This document shows, one piece after another, positions 1-7,462 of a stretch of DNA of 64,000 nucleotides. The notes under the pieces are model-generated. The model had not been told where the DNA came from. It did no database searches and saw only the letters and a list, made by a program, of their open reading frames with translations. The DNA comes from Brevundimonas sp. (lineage in GTDB: Bacteria; Pseudomonadota; Alphaproteobacteria; Caulobacterales; Caulobacteraceae). Position 1 is the first letter of the stretch. The number at the start of each line of letters is the position of its first letter. The position numbers and the translations under genes are program-made. The stretch lies in assembly GCF_027484365.1 (NCBI RefSeq), contig NZ_JAIXTC010000027.1, forward strand, positions 1 through 64,000. Direction: 5' to 3'.

Positions 1-117
1 GTGGTCGGCATGGACCTCGGCCCAGTAGTCGGTAGCCCGGGGCAGGACCTTGTCGTCGAGGAACCGGTTGACCCGATCCTGCCAGTGCAGGGCCTTGTCG
101 CTGTGCTTGAAATCCAT
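1..117 (-). CDS. Acyl-CoA dehydrogenase family protein, N-terminal fragment (cut by window edge)
   Basis: Only the first 39 codons are in the window. Reading the minus strand from the ATG at 117 gives a protein beginning MDFKHSDKALHWQDRVNRFL, which looks like the N-terminal helix of acyl-CoA dehydrogenases that oxidise acyl-CoA to enoyl-CoA with FAD. A weak GAGG lies upstream of the start. It is divergent from the crotonase at 368, and an acyl-CoA dehydrogenase beside a crotonase, a thiolase and a 3-hydroxyacyl-CoA dehydrogenase fits a beta-oxidation-like pathway. The call rests on a short N-terminus plus context, so substrate and even family are moderately certain only. Confidence 0.55.
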   Translation of the reverse strand, partial: MDFKHSDKALHWQDRVNRFLDDKVLPRATDYWAEVHADH

Positions 118-367
118 GGAAAGCCTCAAGAGCAATAACTACGATCTATTACCCTATATGCCTTCGCAGGGCCCTGTCAGCCCAAACTTCGCTTGGTGCC
201 AAGGACCTCGACCTGGCGTCGTGGTCATGCCGGCGACGCCAGGTGCCTCGGCGAAAACCAGCAATCAGTTTAGGCTGACAGAGCCGCCTGACAGGGCCAT
301 CGGTTGACATGCTGTCTTTGGTCAGCGACGCGTCAGCGACTGTCCCCGCAGCGTCGAGACCCGTGCA
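118..367. other. Divergent intergenic region with nested inverted repeats
   Basis: This 250-bp space separates the divergent acyl-CoA dehydrogenase and crotonase genes. Most of it is taken up by the inverted-repeat element at 170-285. Just outside it, 288-298 carries a further copy of the terminal sequence (CTGACAGGGCC). A TTGACA at 304-309 could be a -35 box for the crotonase. Short reading frames here do not resemble proteins. Confidence 0.5.
170..285. mobile_element. Candidate 116-bp MITE-like element with IS6-type terminal repeats
   Basis: The outer ends are an 18-bp inverted repeat: GGCCCTGTCAGCCCAAAC at 170-187, and at 268-285 the complement of GGCTCTGTCAGCCTAAAC (16 of 18 match). These ends resemble the left end of the IS6-family element at 47653 (GGTGCTGTCAGTCCAATG; 13 of 18 match). 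Inside are a palindrome CTTGGTGCCAAG (192-203) and a perfect 11-bp inverted repeat (211-221 with 234-244, 12-nt loop). There is no coding capacity and no flanking 8-bp duplication. A non-autonomous IS6 derivative fits best; a structured leader or an operator pair is the alternative. Confidence 0.45.
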
Positions 368-1165
368 ATGACGACTTTGAAGACCGAGTTCGCCCTGTTC
401 GAGCGCCTCGCTGTGGATGTGTCCGATCATGTCGCGACGATCGAGCTGGCAGCTTCTCCGGTGAATGCCCAGGATCGTCGAATGAGAGAGGAACTCGTTC
501 GGGCGTTTGACGTGCTCGGCGCTTCAGATGCGGTCAGTGCGATCGTCCTGACCGGGCGCGGAAAGACCTTCTCGGCCGGGGCGGAACTGGGCGAGCGCCC
601 AAAACTGGCCGATGAACCGGGCGGCTATGCAAGGCATAATCGGCTTGTTCGTGCGGCCTTCGATGCCCCGATCGAGTGTCCCAAGCCAGTCATCGCCGCG
701 GTCAACGGCGCAGCGATCGGGGCCGGAGCCGTCCTGGCCCTGTGTTGCGATATCATGGTCGTGTCCGAGGACGCCTTTCTGGCGATGACCGAGGTCGACG
801 TCGGCATGGCCGGCGGAGCGCGACATGTGTTGCGCAGCTTTTCCCCCTCAGATGCCCGATTGGTAGTTCTGACTGCCAGGCGTATTTCCGGTGCCGATCT
901 TTATCGGATGAATGTCGCTTCGATACTGGCGACGCCAGATCAGTTGATGGAGACCGCGCTGGGGTTGGCGCGTGAGATTGCGTCCAAAGCCCCGCTCGCG
1001 GTGATCGCCGCAAAACGATCCTTTGACTTTACCGAAGCCATGTCCATGCGCGACGGCTATCGATACGAGCAGTCACAGACAGCAGCCCTGGCTCTGACTG
1101 AAGACACCCGAGAGGCCTTCAAGGCCTTCGCGGAGAAGCGGAAGCCGGTGTTTCAGGGACGCTGA
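368..1165 (+). CDS. Enoyl-CoA hydratase/isomerase family (crotonase) protein, divergent active site
   Basis: The 265-residue protein has the crotonase fold: an oxyanion-hole segment around residues 55-65 (SAIVLTGRGKTFSAGAEL) and PKPVIAAVNGAAIGAG before the second catalytic region. Of the two catalytic glutamates of enoyl-CoA hydratases, the second is kept (Glu142, in MTEVDVG) but the first, normally in GGCELA, is replaced by Val122 (GAGAVLA). Simple syn-hydration is therefore doubtful; an isomerase, hydrolase or C-C cleaving role is possible. The start lacks a clear Shine-Dalgarno sequence. The gene converges on the thiolase with a 7-bp gap. The family is secure and the reaction is open. Confidence 0.85.
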   Translation: MTTLKTEFALFERLAVDVSDHVATIELAASPVNAQDRRMREELVRAFDVLGASDAVSAIVLTGRGKTFSAGAELGERPKLADEPGGYARHNRLVRAAFDAPIECPKPVIAAVNGAAIGAGAVLALCCDIMVVSEDAFLAMTEVDVGMAGGARHVLRSFSPSDARLVVLTARRISGADLYRMNVASILATPDQLMETALGLAREIASKAPLAVIAAKRSFDFTEAMSMRDGYRYEQSQTAALALTEDTREAFKAFAEKRKPVFQGR

Positions 1166-1172
1166 GCGCTGG

Positions 1173-2375
1173 TCACACGCGTTCCAGCGCAAGGGCGACG
1201 CCCTGGCCCACGCCCACGCACAAGGTGCAGAGCGCGCGCCGGCCACCGTTCATTTCGAGGGCATGGGTTGCGGTCAGGGCGAGGCGGGCGCCGCTGGCCC
1301 CGAGGGGATGTCCAAGCGCGATCGCGCCGCCATGCGGATTCACATGGGGCGCGTCATCGTCCAGGCCGAGTTGACGAAGAACGGCGAGCGCCTGGCTTGC
1401 AAAGGCCTCGTTCAGTTCGAGGATATCGAAGTCGCGAATCTCCAGGCCGAGCCGGTCGAGAAGTTTCCGGGTGGCGGGAACCGGTCCGATACCCATGACG
1501 GCGGGTTCAACGCCTGCGGTCGCCATACCCAGGATACGGGCCCGAGGGACAATGCCGTGCCGGACAGCTTCAGCCTCCGAAGCGATGATCAGGGCCGCGG
1601 CCCCGTCATTGACGCCTGACGAGTTCCCGGCGGTGACCGATCCGCCGTCACGAAAAGGTGCCCGGAGCTTCGCAAGGCCCTCCAGGGTCGTGTCCGCGCG
1701 CGGATGTTCGTCTTCGCCGAACAGACGGGTTCGGCCTTTCGCATCAGGAGCCTCGATGCCAATGATCTCCGAAGCGAAGAAGGCCCTCGAGTTTGCTGCC
1801 CGCTGCTGGCTTCTCAATGCAAAGGCGTCCTGGTCCTCGCGGCTGATCTCGTAGCGAGCGGCGACATTCTCGGCCGTCTCCGGCATGGAATCGACGCCAT
1901 GGGCGGCGCGCATGGCCGGGTTGATGAATCGCCATCCGATCGTGGTGTCGTGGATTTCGGCGGTGCGTTGAAAGGCGCTCTCTGCCTTGCCCATGACGAG
2001 GGGCGCCCGCGTCATGGACTCGACCCCCCCGGCGATCGCGAAACCGATCTCTCCGGAGCGGATGGCCCGCGCCGCTGACCCGACGGCGTCGAGTCCAGAG
2101 GCACAGAGACGGTTGATGGTGGTGCCGGGAACCGATGTCGGGAGTCCCGCCAGCAAGGCGGCCATCCGGGCGACATCGCGGTTGTCCTCACCGGCCTGGT
2201 TGGCGCATCCGAGGAAGACCTCATCGAGCCGTGACCAGTCTGCAGACGGGTTTCGCTCTACCAATGCCTTGACCGGCGCGGCTGCGAGATCATCCGCTCG
2301 TGTGAATGCCAGGGCTCCGCCGAAGCGGCCAATCGGTGTACGGACGGCGTCGCAGATGTAGGCGTGGGTGCTCAT
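1173..2375 (-). CDS. pcaF: Beta-ketoadipyl-CoA / acetyl-CoA C-acyltransferase (thiolase)
   Basis: A 400-residue thiolase that closely follows the PcaF pattern: [16 protein letters not shown] at the N-terminus, [17 protein letters not shown], the acyl-carrying cysteine Cys91 in [31 protein letters not shown], the HPLGASGAR histidine region and the final CVGVGQG cysteine. PcaF cleaves 3-oxoadipyl-CoA to succinyl-CoA and acetyl-CoA, the last step of the beta-ketoadipate and phenylacetate routes. The start at 2375 is preceded by AAAGAG and begins exactly at the family N-terminus. No other pca genes of the ortho pathway are nearby, so it may serve another beta-ketoacyl-CoA formed by this cluster. 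It is divergent from the GST gene across a shared operator-like site. Confidence 0.8.
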   Translation of the reverse strand: MSTHAYICDAVRTPIGRFGGALAFTRADDLAAAPVKALVERNPSADWSRLDEVFLGCANQAGEDNRDVARMAALLAGLPTSVPGTTINRLCASGLDAVGSAARAIRSGEIGFAIAGGVESMTRAPLVMGKAESAFQRTAEIHDTTIGWRFINPAMRAAHGVDSMPETAENVAARYEISREDQDAFALRSQQRAANSRAFFASEIIGIEAPDAKGRTRLFGEDEHPRADTTLEGLAKLRAPFRDGGSVTAGNSSGVNDGAAALIIASEAEAVRHGIVPRARILGMATAGVEPAVMGIGPVPATRKLLDRLGLEIRDFDILELNEAFASQALAVLRQLGLDDDAPHVNPHGGAIALGHPLGASGARLALTATHALEMNGGRRALCTLCVGVGQGVALALERV

Positions 2376-2416
2376 GGTCCACTCTTTGTCCTTGTCCCGG
2401 CGATCATCTAGCAGCA

Positions 2417-2438
2417 AAAGGACAAAAGACTAGGCTTT
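2417..2438. promoter_or_regulatory. Operator-like site A, between thiolase and GST genes
   Basis: A 22-bp site starts AAAGGACA, has the near-palindrome AAGACTAGGCTT in its right part and ends CTTT. Its layout is repeated at 6964-6985 (next to the GntR gene), 13137-13158 and, on the other strand with one base fewer, at 12959-12979. It lies 24 bp before the GST start and 42 bp from the thiolase start, where a repressor could block both. It is inferred to be an operator of the GntR regulator at 6131. Confidence 0.5.
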
Positions 2439-2461
2439 GTTCATCGGAGGGGTTTGGCGTC

Positions 2462-3070
2462 ATGATTCTGCATTGGTCTCCAAAGTCACCCTTCGTCCGC
2501 AAGGTCATGATTGCCGCCCACGAAAAAGGGCTCGTGGACCGGATCGAACTGGTCCGGAATCCCGTTGCGATGACCAAGCCGAATGCCGAACTGATGCGGG
2601 TCAACCCGCTCAGCAAATTGCCAACGCTGGAATTGCCGGACGGGATCGTCCTTCAGGACTCGGGGCTCATCTGCGCCTACCTTGATACGCTGGAAGGCCC
2701 GGCGACCCTGTTCCCCGCCGGAGGCCGGGCGCTCTGGCAAGCGTCGGCAAGGCATGCGCTGGTGAGCGGGTTGCTTGACGTTCTCATCCTGTTGCGAAAC
2801 GAGCGAGAGCGGCCAGACGGCGCCCGGTCACAACCTCACATCGATGCTTTCGAGGTCAAGAAGGCCGCCTCGCTGCGGGAGATCGCCTCCTGGCCGCCGG
2901 AGGCCTGCGGCGAGCAGATCGACATCGTTCAGATCACGACCGGATGCCTGCTCGGCTATCTGGACTTTCGCTTCGCAGATGAGGACTGGCGCGCTGCCTA
3001 TCCGACGCTGGCGGAGTGGTATGAAACCTTTGCTGCGCGACCGTCGGCGATCGCGACCGTGCCGTCATGA
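2462..3070 (+). CDS. Glutathione S-transferase-like protein
   Basis: The 202-residue protein has a thioredoxin-like N-terminal domain (MILHWSPKSPFVRKVMIAAHEKGL) with the motifs NPLSKLPTLELPDG and LQDSGLICAYLDTL, which bind the glutathione gamma-glutamyl group in GSTs, followed by an all-helical C-terminal domain. The start at 2462 has GGAGG 11 nt upstream. It overlaps the downstream amidohydrolase by 4 bp (ATGA), so the two are translationally coupled. In catabolic clusters GSTs act as glutathione-dependent isomerases, dehalogenases or ether-cleaving enzymes; the substrate here is unknown. The Ser-Pro after Lys9 may replace the usual catalytic Ser/Cys-Pro motif. Confidence 0.8.
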   Translation: MILHWSPKSPFVRKVMIAAHEKGLVDRIELVRNPVAMTKPNAELMRVNPLSKLPTLELPDGIVLQDSGLICAYLDTLEGPATLFPAGGRALWQASARHALVSGLLDVLILLRNERERPDGARSQPHIDAFEVKKAASLREIASWPPEACGEQIDIVQITTGCLLGYLDFRFADEDWRAAYPTLAEWYETFAARPSAIATVPS

Positions 3071-3972
3071 TCCTCGACCCGATACCCGGCCGGCCGGTGA
3101 GGGCCCCGCAGGAGCCCCTGCCTCAAGGGGCCTGCGATTCCCATACGCATGTATTCGGCCCGTTCGAACGGTTCCCGCTCGTCCATCCGCCGGCGTTCCC
3201 GGCACCGCTGGCGCCGATCTCTGCACACCAGACATACTGGGCGCAGTCCGGGCTGGACCGCGCCCTTCTGGTTCAGCCTGCCCATTACGGGTTCGACCAC
3301 TCTGCATTGGTGGACGCTCTTGCGACCTGCCCGAATACGCGCGGCGTCGCCCTTGCGGACGGGAGTGTCAGCCCGGCCGTGCTTGAGGCTCTGGCCAAGG
3401 CAGGGGTTGTGGCGCTCCGGTTTTCGGACTTCCCGGCTCCGGGCGGTGGGGTTCGACCCGGAAGCGTCGGAATCTCGCATCTGGAAGCGCTTGCGCCGAT
3501 CATGCGTGAGCTCGGGCTCCATGCCCAGGTCTGGGCGCCGGCTGAAACGATCGTGGAACGCCTTCCCTGGCTGCGCGCGCTTGGCATGCCTATTGTTCTC
3601 GATCACATGGGCATGCCTGACCTGAGCAGGGGCCCGGACGATCCGCTCTTCCGGCAGATCGTGGAAGCCGCGGCCGACGGCGCTGTCTGGGTGAAACTCT
3701 CGGTCTGCCGTGTGTCGCAGCAGGGACCGGCATTTGACGATGCCGGGCCGTTCCATCGGGTCCTGGTGTCCGCGGCTCCGGATCGTGTCCTCTGGGCGTC
3801 GGACTGGCCCTTCATCCGCATGGACAATGGTGGCCCCGATGTGGGGCTGCTTCTGGACCGGTTCACGGCCTGGCTTGATGGAGACATGGAGCTTCGGCGA
3901 CGAATTCTGGTCGCTAACGCCGAAGCGCTATTCGGCTTTGACCGGGCCATAAAAACTAATAAGCTAGCCTAA
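3067..3972 (+). CDS. Amidohydrolase-family (LigI/PMDC-like) metal-dependent hydrolase
   Basis: The 301-residue protein begins its core with CDSHTHVFGPFERFPL, the metal-site motif seen in 2-pyrone-4,6-dicarboxylate lactonase (LigI) and related amidohydrolase_2 proteins. It has later IVLDHMGMPD and DRVLWASDWPF strands typical of the TIM-barrel ending in the catalytic Asp. LigI-like enzymes open lactone rings of aromatic meta-cleavage products. It overlaps the GST gene by 4 bp and is followed 49 bp later by an MFS importer, so it probably belongs to one operon with GST, MFS and crotonase 2. Substrate specificity cannot be read from sequence. Its last codons overlap a degenerate operator-like sequence (3961-3972). 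Confidence 0.8.
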   Translation: MILDPIPGRPVRAPQEPLPQGACDSHTHVFGPFERFPLVHPPAFPAPLAPISAHQTYWAQSGLDRALLVQPAHYGFDHSALVDALATCPNTRGVALADGSVSPAVLEALAKAGVVALRFSDFPAPGGGVRPGSVGISHLEALAPIMRELGLHAQVWAPAETIVERLPWLRALGMPIVLDHMGMPDLSRGPDDPLFRQIVEAAADGAVWVKLSVCRVSQQGPAFDDAGPFHRVLVSAAPDRVLWASDWPFIRMDNGGPDVGLLLDRFTAWLDGDMELRRRILVANAEALFGFDRAIKTNKLA

Positions 3973-4021
3973 AGATTACGACGGCTGTCACAGCCGCACG
4001 TCAGCTTGGCGAGGGAATCGA

Positions 4022-5335
4022 ATGTCTGCAGCACACGCGCCGGGGTCGGTGGCAGCCGAACTCGACGAAACATATCGCGTGGTTTCACGCCGACTGATCC
4101 CGTTCCTGATCGTCTGCTATATCTTCGCGTACATCGACCGGTCGAACATCGGCATTGCCAAGCTCGGGTTCATGGGACAGCTCGGCTTCTCCGAAGCTGT
4201 CTATGGGCTCGCGGGCGGTCTCTTCTATCTGGGCTACAGCCTGTTCGAGGTGCCCAGCAATCTTTGGATGAAGCGTATCGGCGCGCGGCTGACGATCGCC
4301 CGGATCATGTTCCTCTGGAGCCTGTTTTCCGCGGCAACGGCCTTCATGCTGTTCCCCTGGCATTTCTATACGCTGCGGTTTTTGCTCGGTGTCGCTGAAG
4401 CTGGATTCTTCCCGGGCGTACTGCTCTATCTCAGCTATTGGGCTCCGGCGGCGCGCCGGGCCCGCATGACCGCCCAGTTCATGTCGGCCATGGCCCTCGC
4501 GGGGGTCATCGCCAACCCGATCGGTGGGGTCATCATGTCCAGCATGGACGGCCTCGGTGGATTGGCCGGTTGGCAGTGGCTGTTCATCGTCGAAGGCCTC
4601 CCGGGTTGCGCCCTGGCCATTATGGCCTTCTTCTATCTGACGGACAGGCCCGCCGAGGCGAAGTGGCTGACCGTCAGGCAGAAGGCATTGCTGGAGGAGG
4701 ATCTCAGCCGGGAGGCGGCCGCCAACGGGGTTCAGAAGCATACTCGCATCATCGACGCGGTCCGGGATCCCCGGCTCTATAGCCTCGCGGTCATGGCCAT
4801 GGCGATGATTTCGGGGCTGGCCGGCCTCAGCCTGTGGGTTCCGACGATCATCCGTCGTGCCGGGATCGAGGATGTTCTGACCGTGGGCCTTCTTTCGGCG
4901 CTGCCCTATGTCTTCGGGGTTGTGGCCCAGCAGCTGATCGCCCGGAGCTCCGATCGTCTTCAGGAGCGCCGCTGGCATGCGGCCGGAGCGGGCCTGTTCG
5001 GCGCGGCCGCATGGCTTTGCCTGCCTCTGGTCCAGGGTAATCTTGTGCTCTCGGTGGTCGCCGCCTGTTGCATCGGTATCGGGATGTTCGGAGCCACCGG
5101 ACCATTCTGGAGCCTTCCGGCGACCTATCTGAAGGGCACGGCTGCAGCCGGAGGGATCGCTATTGTCACGACCTGCGGCGCCGTGGCGGGCTTCTTCAGT
5201 CCGATCATTGTCGGCTGGGTGTCCGAAAGGACCGGAACCCTGGCTTTCGGTCAGGTCTATTTCGGCACGCTGCTGGCGATCGGCGCGATCCTGCTCGTTC
5301 TGCTGTCGCGTTCCGCGCCCAAGGCGGCCTCATGA
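4022..5335 (+). CDS. MFS transporter, anion:cation symporter (ACS) type
   Basis: A 437-residue membrane protein with about 12 hydrophobic segments. FAYIDRSNIGIAKLGFMGQL after helix 1 is the hallmark of the ACS subfamily (phthalate, tartrate and hexuronate importers), and the YSLFEVPSNLWMKRIGARLTIA loop carries the MFS signature between helices 2 and 3. It probably brings an organic anion, the substrate of this cluster, across the inner membrane. Its stop overlaps the start of crotonase 2 (ATGA at 5332-5335), tying import to catabolism. Confidence 0.88.
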   Translation: MSAAHAPGSVAAELDETYRVVSRRLIPFLIVCYIFAYIDRSNIGIAKLGFMGQLGFSEAVYGLAGGLFYLGYSLFEVPSNLWMKRIGARLTIARIMFLWSLFSAATAFMLFPWHFYTLRFLLGVAEAGFFPGVLLYLSYWAPAARRARMTAQFMSAMALAGVIANPIGGVIMSSMDGLGGLAGWQWLFIVEGLPGCALAIMAFFYLTDRPAEAKWLTVRQKALLEEDLSREAAANGVQKHTRIIDAVRDPRLYSLAVMAMAMISGLAGLSLWVPTIIRRAGIEDVLTVGLLSALPYVFGVVAQQLIARSSDRLQERRWHAAGAGLFGAAAWLCLPLVQGNLVLSVVAACCIGIGMFGATGPFWSLPATYLKGTAAAGGIAIVTTCGAVAGFFSPIIVGWVSERTGTLAFGQVYFGTLLAIGAILLVLLSRSAPKAAS

Positions 5336-6129
5336 CCGGTCAACTGGAAACGGCAAACGAAGCCGTCGTTCTGTTCAGTGTTCTGGACGGCGGGGTAGCG
5401 TTGATCACCATCAACCGGCCCGAGCGTCTGAACGCCCTGAATATGGCTGTGAAGACCGAACTCCAGGCCGCGATCGAGCGGGCTGACACGGACCCCACCG
5501 TCGCCGCCCTGGTGCTCACGGGCGGGCCCAAGGCCTTTGTGGCAGGGACTGACATCGCTGAAATGCGGGACATGAGCCCGGAGCGGCATGCCGAACTGGG
5601 CACAAACCAGGTCTTCATCACGCTGCGTGCCTGTACCAAGCCGGTGATCGCCGCGGTGGAGGGCTATGCCCTGGGGGGTGGCTGTGAGCTGGCGCTGAAC
5701 TCGGACATCATCATCGCAGGGCAGGGTGCGCGCTTCGGCCAGCCGGAGATCCGGGTCGGCATCATGCCCGGTGCAGGAGGATCCCAACTCTTGTTGCGCG
5801 CGATTGGACGATACAGGGCGATGAAGCTGTGTCTGACCGGCGAGCAGATTTCGGCCGAGGAGGCCGAGCAATTCGGTCTGGTGTCGGAGAGGGTGCCTGC
5901 GGGCGAGGCGACGGACCGCGCGATCGCGCTGGGCAGACAGATCGCCACGATGCCGCCGTTGGCGGTCAAGGCCATCAAGTCGGCCATACGGTTTGGCTCG
6001 GACAACGGCCTGGACGCCAGCCTCGCCGAGGAGCGAAGTCTTTTCACGAGCCTGTTTGCCTCGGCGGACCAGAAGGAAGGCATGACAGCCTTCATGGAGA
6101 AACGGCCACCCGCCTATCGCGGCTGCTGA
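5332..6129 (+). CDS. Enoyl-CoA hydratase, canonical active site
   Basis: The 265-residue crotonase keeps both catalytic glutamates: Glu119 in YALGGGCELALNSD and Glu139 in FGQPEIRVGIMPGAGG. It should therefore hydrate a 2-enoyl-CoA to a 3-hydroxyacyl-CoA, which the dehydrogenase at 10498 could oxidise. The start at 5332 overlaps the MFS stop by 4 bp; longer upstream frames would run inside the MFS gene. It converges on the GntR gene with a 1-bp gap. It differs clearly from the crotonase at 368, whose first glutamate is missing, so the two probably act on different intermediates. Confidence 0.9.
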   Translation: MTGQLETANEAVVLFSVLDGGVALITINRPERLNALNMAVKTELQAAIERADTDPTVAALVLTGGPKAFVAGTDIAEMRDMSPERHAELGTNQVFITLRACTKPVIAAVEGYALGGGCELALNSDIIIAGQGARFGQPEIRVGIMPGAGGSQLLLRAIGRYRAMKLCLTGEQISAEEAEQFGLVSERVPAGEATDRAIALGRQIATMPPLAVKAIKSAIRFGSDNGLDASLAEERSLFTSLFASADQKEGMTAFMEKRPPAYRGC

Positions 6130-6130
6130 C

Positions 6131-6871
6131 CTATTTCAGCCGGATGTCGACCCGCACGACATCACCCCGGTAGATGCCGTTCGAGACCAGAACGAGACGG
6201 CCGCGCTGGTCGACGGCCGAACGCGTCACGTGACAGATCGGCGCGTTCAGCGGCAGCCCAATCAACTGCGCGGTCTCGATGTCCGCTGTTCCGATCGTGA
6301 GCGTCTGCTGTGCTTCGGCGATCTTCACACCCGAGACGCCGGACACAAGCCGGAGTGCGGTCTTTGTCCTGAGGTCTTCATCGCTGAGCTTCGAAGCGAT
6401 CCGTTCGTCAACATAGATATCGGCCAGAAGGAAGGCCTGGCCATTCATCGAATGGCGGCGCCGCAAACGGCGGTAGGTCTGGCCGGCCTGACCGATGGCG
6501 TGATGCACAAGCGGCGCGCCGCCCTTTTCGTCGACAAGGACCTCAATCTCGGCCCCTTCGCGGGAGCTCAAGAGGCCTTGCCAATCGGTTTCCACGCCGC
6601 ACCAGAGCAGGTCCTGGGGCCGGCGCTTGACGAAAGTTCCCTTGGCCCGAAAACGCTCGATGAGCCCCTCTGCCTCGACGAGCCCTAGCGCCTGGCGAAT
6701 GGTCGCCCGCGCCACGCCGCATTCCAGAGCCAACTCGTCGACGGTCGGCGTTTGCTGACCAACCGGCCATTGTCCGGACTCGATCCGGCGGCGGAAAAGG
6801 GTAGCAAGCTGGATGTATCGGGAGACCGCACTGCGGCCGAGCCCGGCGTCGCCCTCAATCATATCAATCAT
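6131..6871 (-). CDS. GntR/HutC-family transcriptional regulator
   Basis: The protein (246 residues) has a winged-helix domain at about residues 10-75 (YIQLATLFRRRIESGQWPVG, then DELALECGVARATIRQALGL and GLIERFRAKGTFV) and a UTRA ligand-binding domain after it (QTYRRLRRRHSMNGQAFLLADIYV). HutC-type regulators are usually repressors released by a pathway metabolite, often an acyl-CoA or acid. The start at 6871 is chosen because AGGGGG precedes it; an upstream ATG at 6922 has no such signal. It is divergent from the OB-fold/thiolase operon, and the space between holds a motif repeated across region 1, so it probably controls this whole locus and itself. Confidence 0.88.
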   Translation of the reverse strand: MIDMIEGDAGLGRSAVSRYIQLATLFRRRIESGQWPVGQQTPTVDELALECGVARATIRQALGLVEAEGLIERFRAKGTFVKRRPQDLLWCGVETDWQGLLSSREGAEIEVLVDEKGGAPLVHHAIGQAGQTYRRLRRRHSMNGQAFLLADIYVDERIASKLSDEDLRTKTALRLVSGVSGVKIAEAQQTLTIGTADIETAQLIGLPLNAPICHVTRSAVDQRGRLVLVSNGIYRGDVVRVDIRLK

Positions 6872-6963
6872 CAGCCCCCTATACCGCCGCCCGTTGATTT
6901 GCTCAACGCGTGCGTCGGCCAACTGATGAGAGGCGACTTGACCCCGGATGATCTGCGCGCCAG

Positions 6964-6985
6964 AAAGGACAGAAGATTAGTCTTT
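6964..6985. promoter_or_regulatory. Operator-like site B, next to the GntR gene
   Basis: The 22-bp site starts AAAGGACA, contains AAGATTAGTCTT (one mismatch from the perfect palindrome AAGACTAGTCTT) and ends CTTT. It matches site A at 2417 in 17 of 22 positions. Lying between the regulator and its divergent operon, it is the expected position for an autoregulatory operator. Confidence 0.55.
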
Positions 6986-7007
6986 ATGACTATCCAACTG
7001 GTTGGAT
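6978..7007. promoter_or_regulatory. Two overlapping dyads between gntR and the OB-fold gene
   Basis: TAGTC-ttTAT-GACTA (6978-6992) is a perfect 5-bp inverted repeat, and ATCCAAC-TG-GTTGGAT (6992-7007) is a perfect 7-bp inverted repeat sharing one base with it. Both sit downstream of operator-like site B and just upstream of the OB-fold start at 7025. They are probable protein-binding sites or overlap the promoter; which factor binds is unknown. Confidence 0.45.
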
Positions 7008-7024
7008 CGGCGGGAAGAGCGGAA

Positions 7025-7453
7025 ATGACGGATTCGATGCCGCGACGGTCGTTGCGAGAGGGGCTCCTTTGGGGCGACCTTGAGGATATGGAGCGCGCAA
7101 CGCTGTGCGGCACGCTTTGCCGGTCTTGCGGGGAAACAACGCTTGGCTCCAACACTGTCTGCCCGGCTTGCGGCGGCGACCAGGTGGAGCAGAAGCCTTT
7201 GAGCCGTGAAGGCGTCCTGTGGACCTATACGATGGTTCGCCACCGTCCGCCCGGCAACTACCAGATGCCTGAACCCTTCAAGCCGTTTGCCATGGGTCTG
7301 GTGGATCTTCCGGACGGCCTCAAGGTCCTGTCCCGCGTTGAGGTCGAGCAGGACGCCATCAAGATCGGCATGCCGCTGAAGTTTCATCCCTTCGTGCTCC
7401 GTCGTGACGAAGCGGGCGCCGAAGTGGTCGCCTTCGATTTTCAAGTCGCCTGA
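7025..7453 (+). CDS. Zn-ribbon / OB-fold (DUF35) protein
   Basis: The short protein (142 residues) has a rubredoxin-like zinc ribbon near the N-terminus (CRSCGETTLGSNTVCPACGG, four Cys in two CxxC pairs) followed by an OB-fold (VLWTYTMVRHRPPGNYQMPEPF, FAMGLVDLPDGLKVLSRVE). DUF35 proteins partner thiolase-like enzymes, for example the Ltp2 aldolase of steroid side-chain breakdown. It lies 9 bp before a thiolase-like gene. The start at 7025 has GGAAGAG upstream and leaves the operator region untranslated; an in-frame ATG at 6986 is possible. Confidence 0.85.
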   Translation: MTDSMPRRSLREGLLWGDLEDMERATLCGTLCRSCGETTLGSNTVCPACGGDQVEQKPLSREGVLWTYTMVRHRPPGNYQMPEPFKPFAMGLVDLPDGLKVLSRVEVEQDAIKIGMPLKFHPFVLRRDEAGAEVVAFDFQVA

Positions 7454-7462
7454 GATCTGACC

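Noticed and set aside
1173-2375. Presence of a full ortho (beta-ketoadipate) pathway
   Set aside because: Only the PcaF-like thiolase is here; no protocatechuate 3,4-dioxygenase, cycloisomerase or 3-oxoadipate CoA-transferase genes were found.
3959-3980. Fifth copy of the region 1 operator before the ACS-type MFS
   Set aside because: Only AAGCTAGCCTAA resembles the core; the AAAGG/CCTTT arm is missing and it overlaps the end of a coding region.
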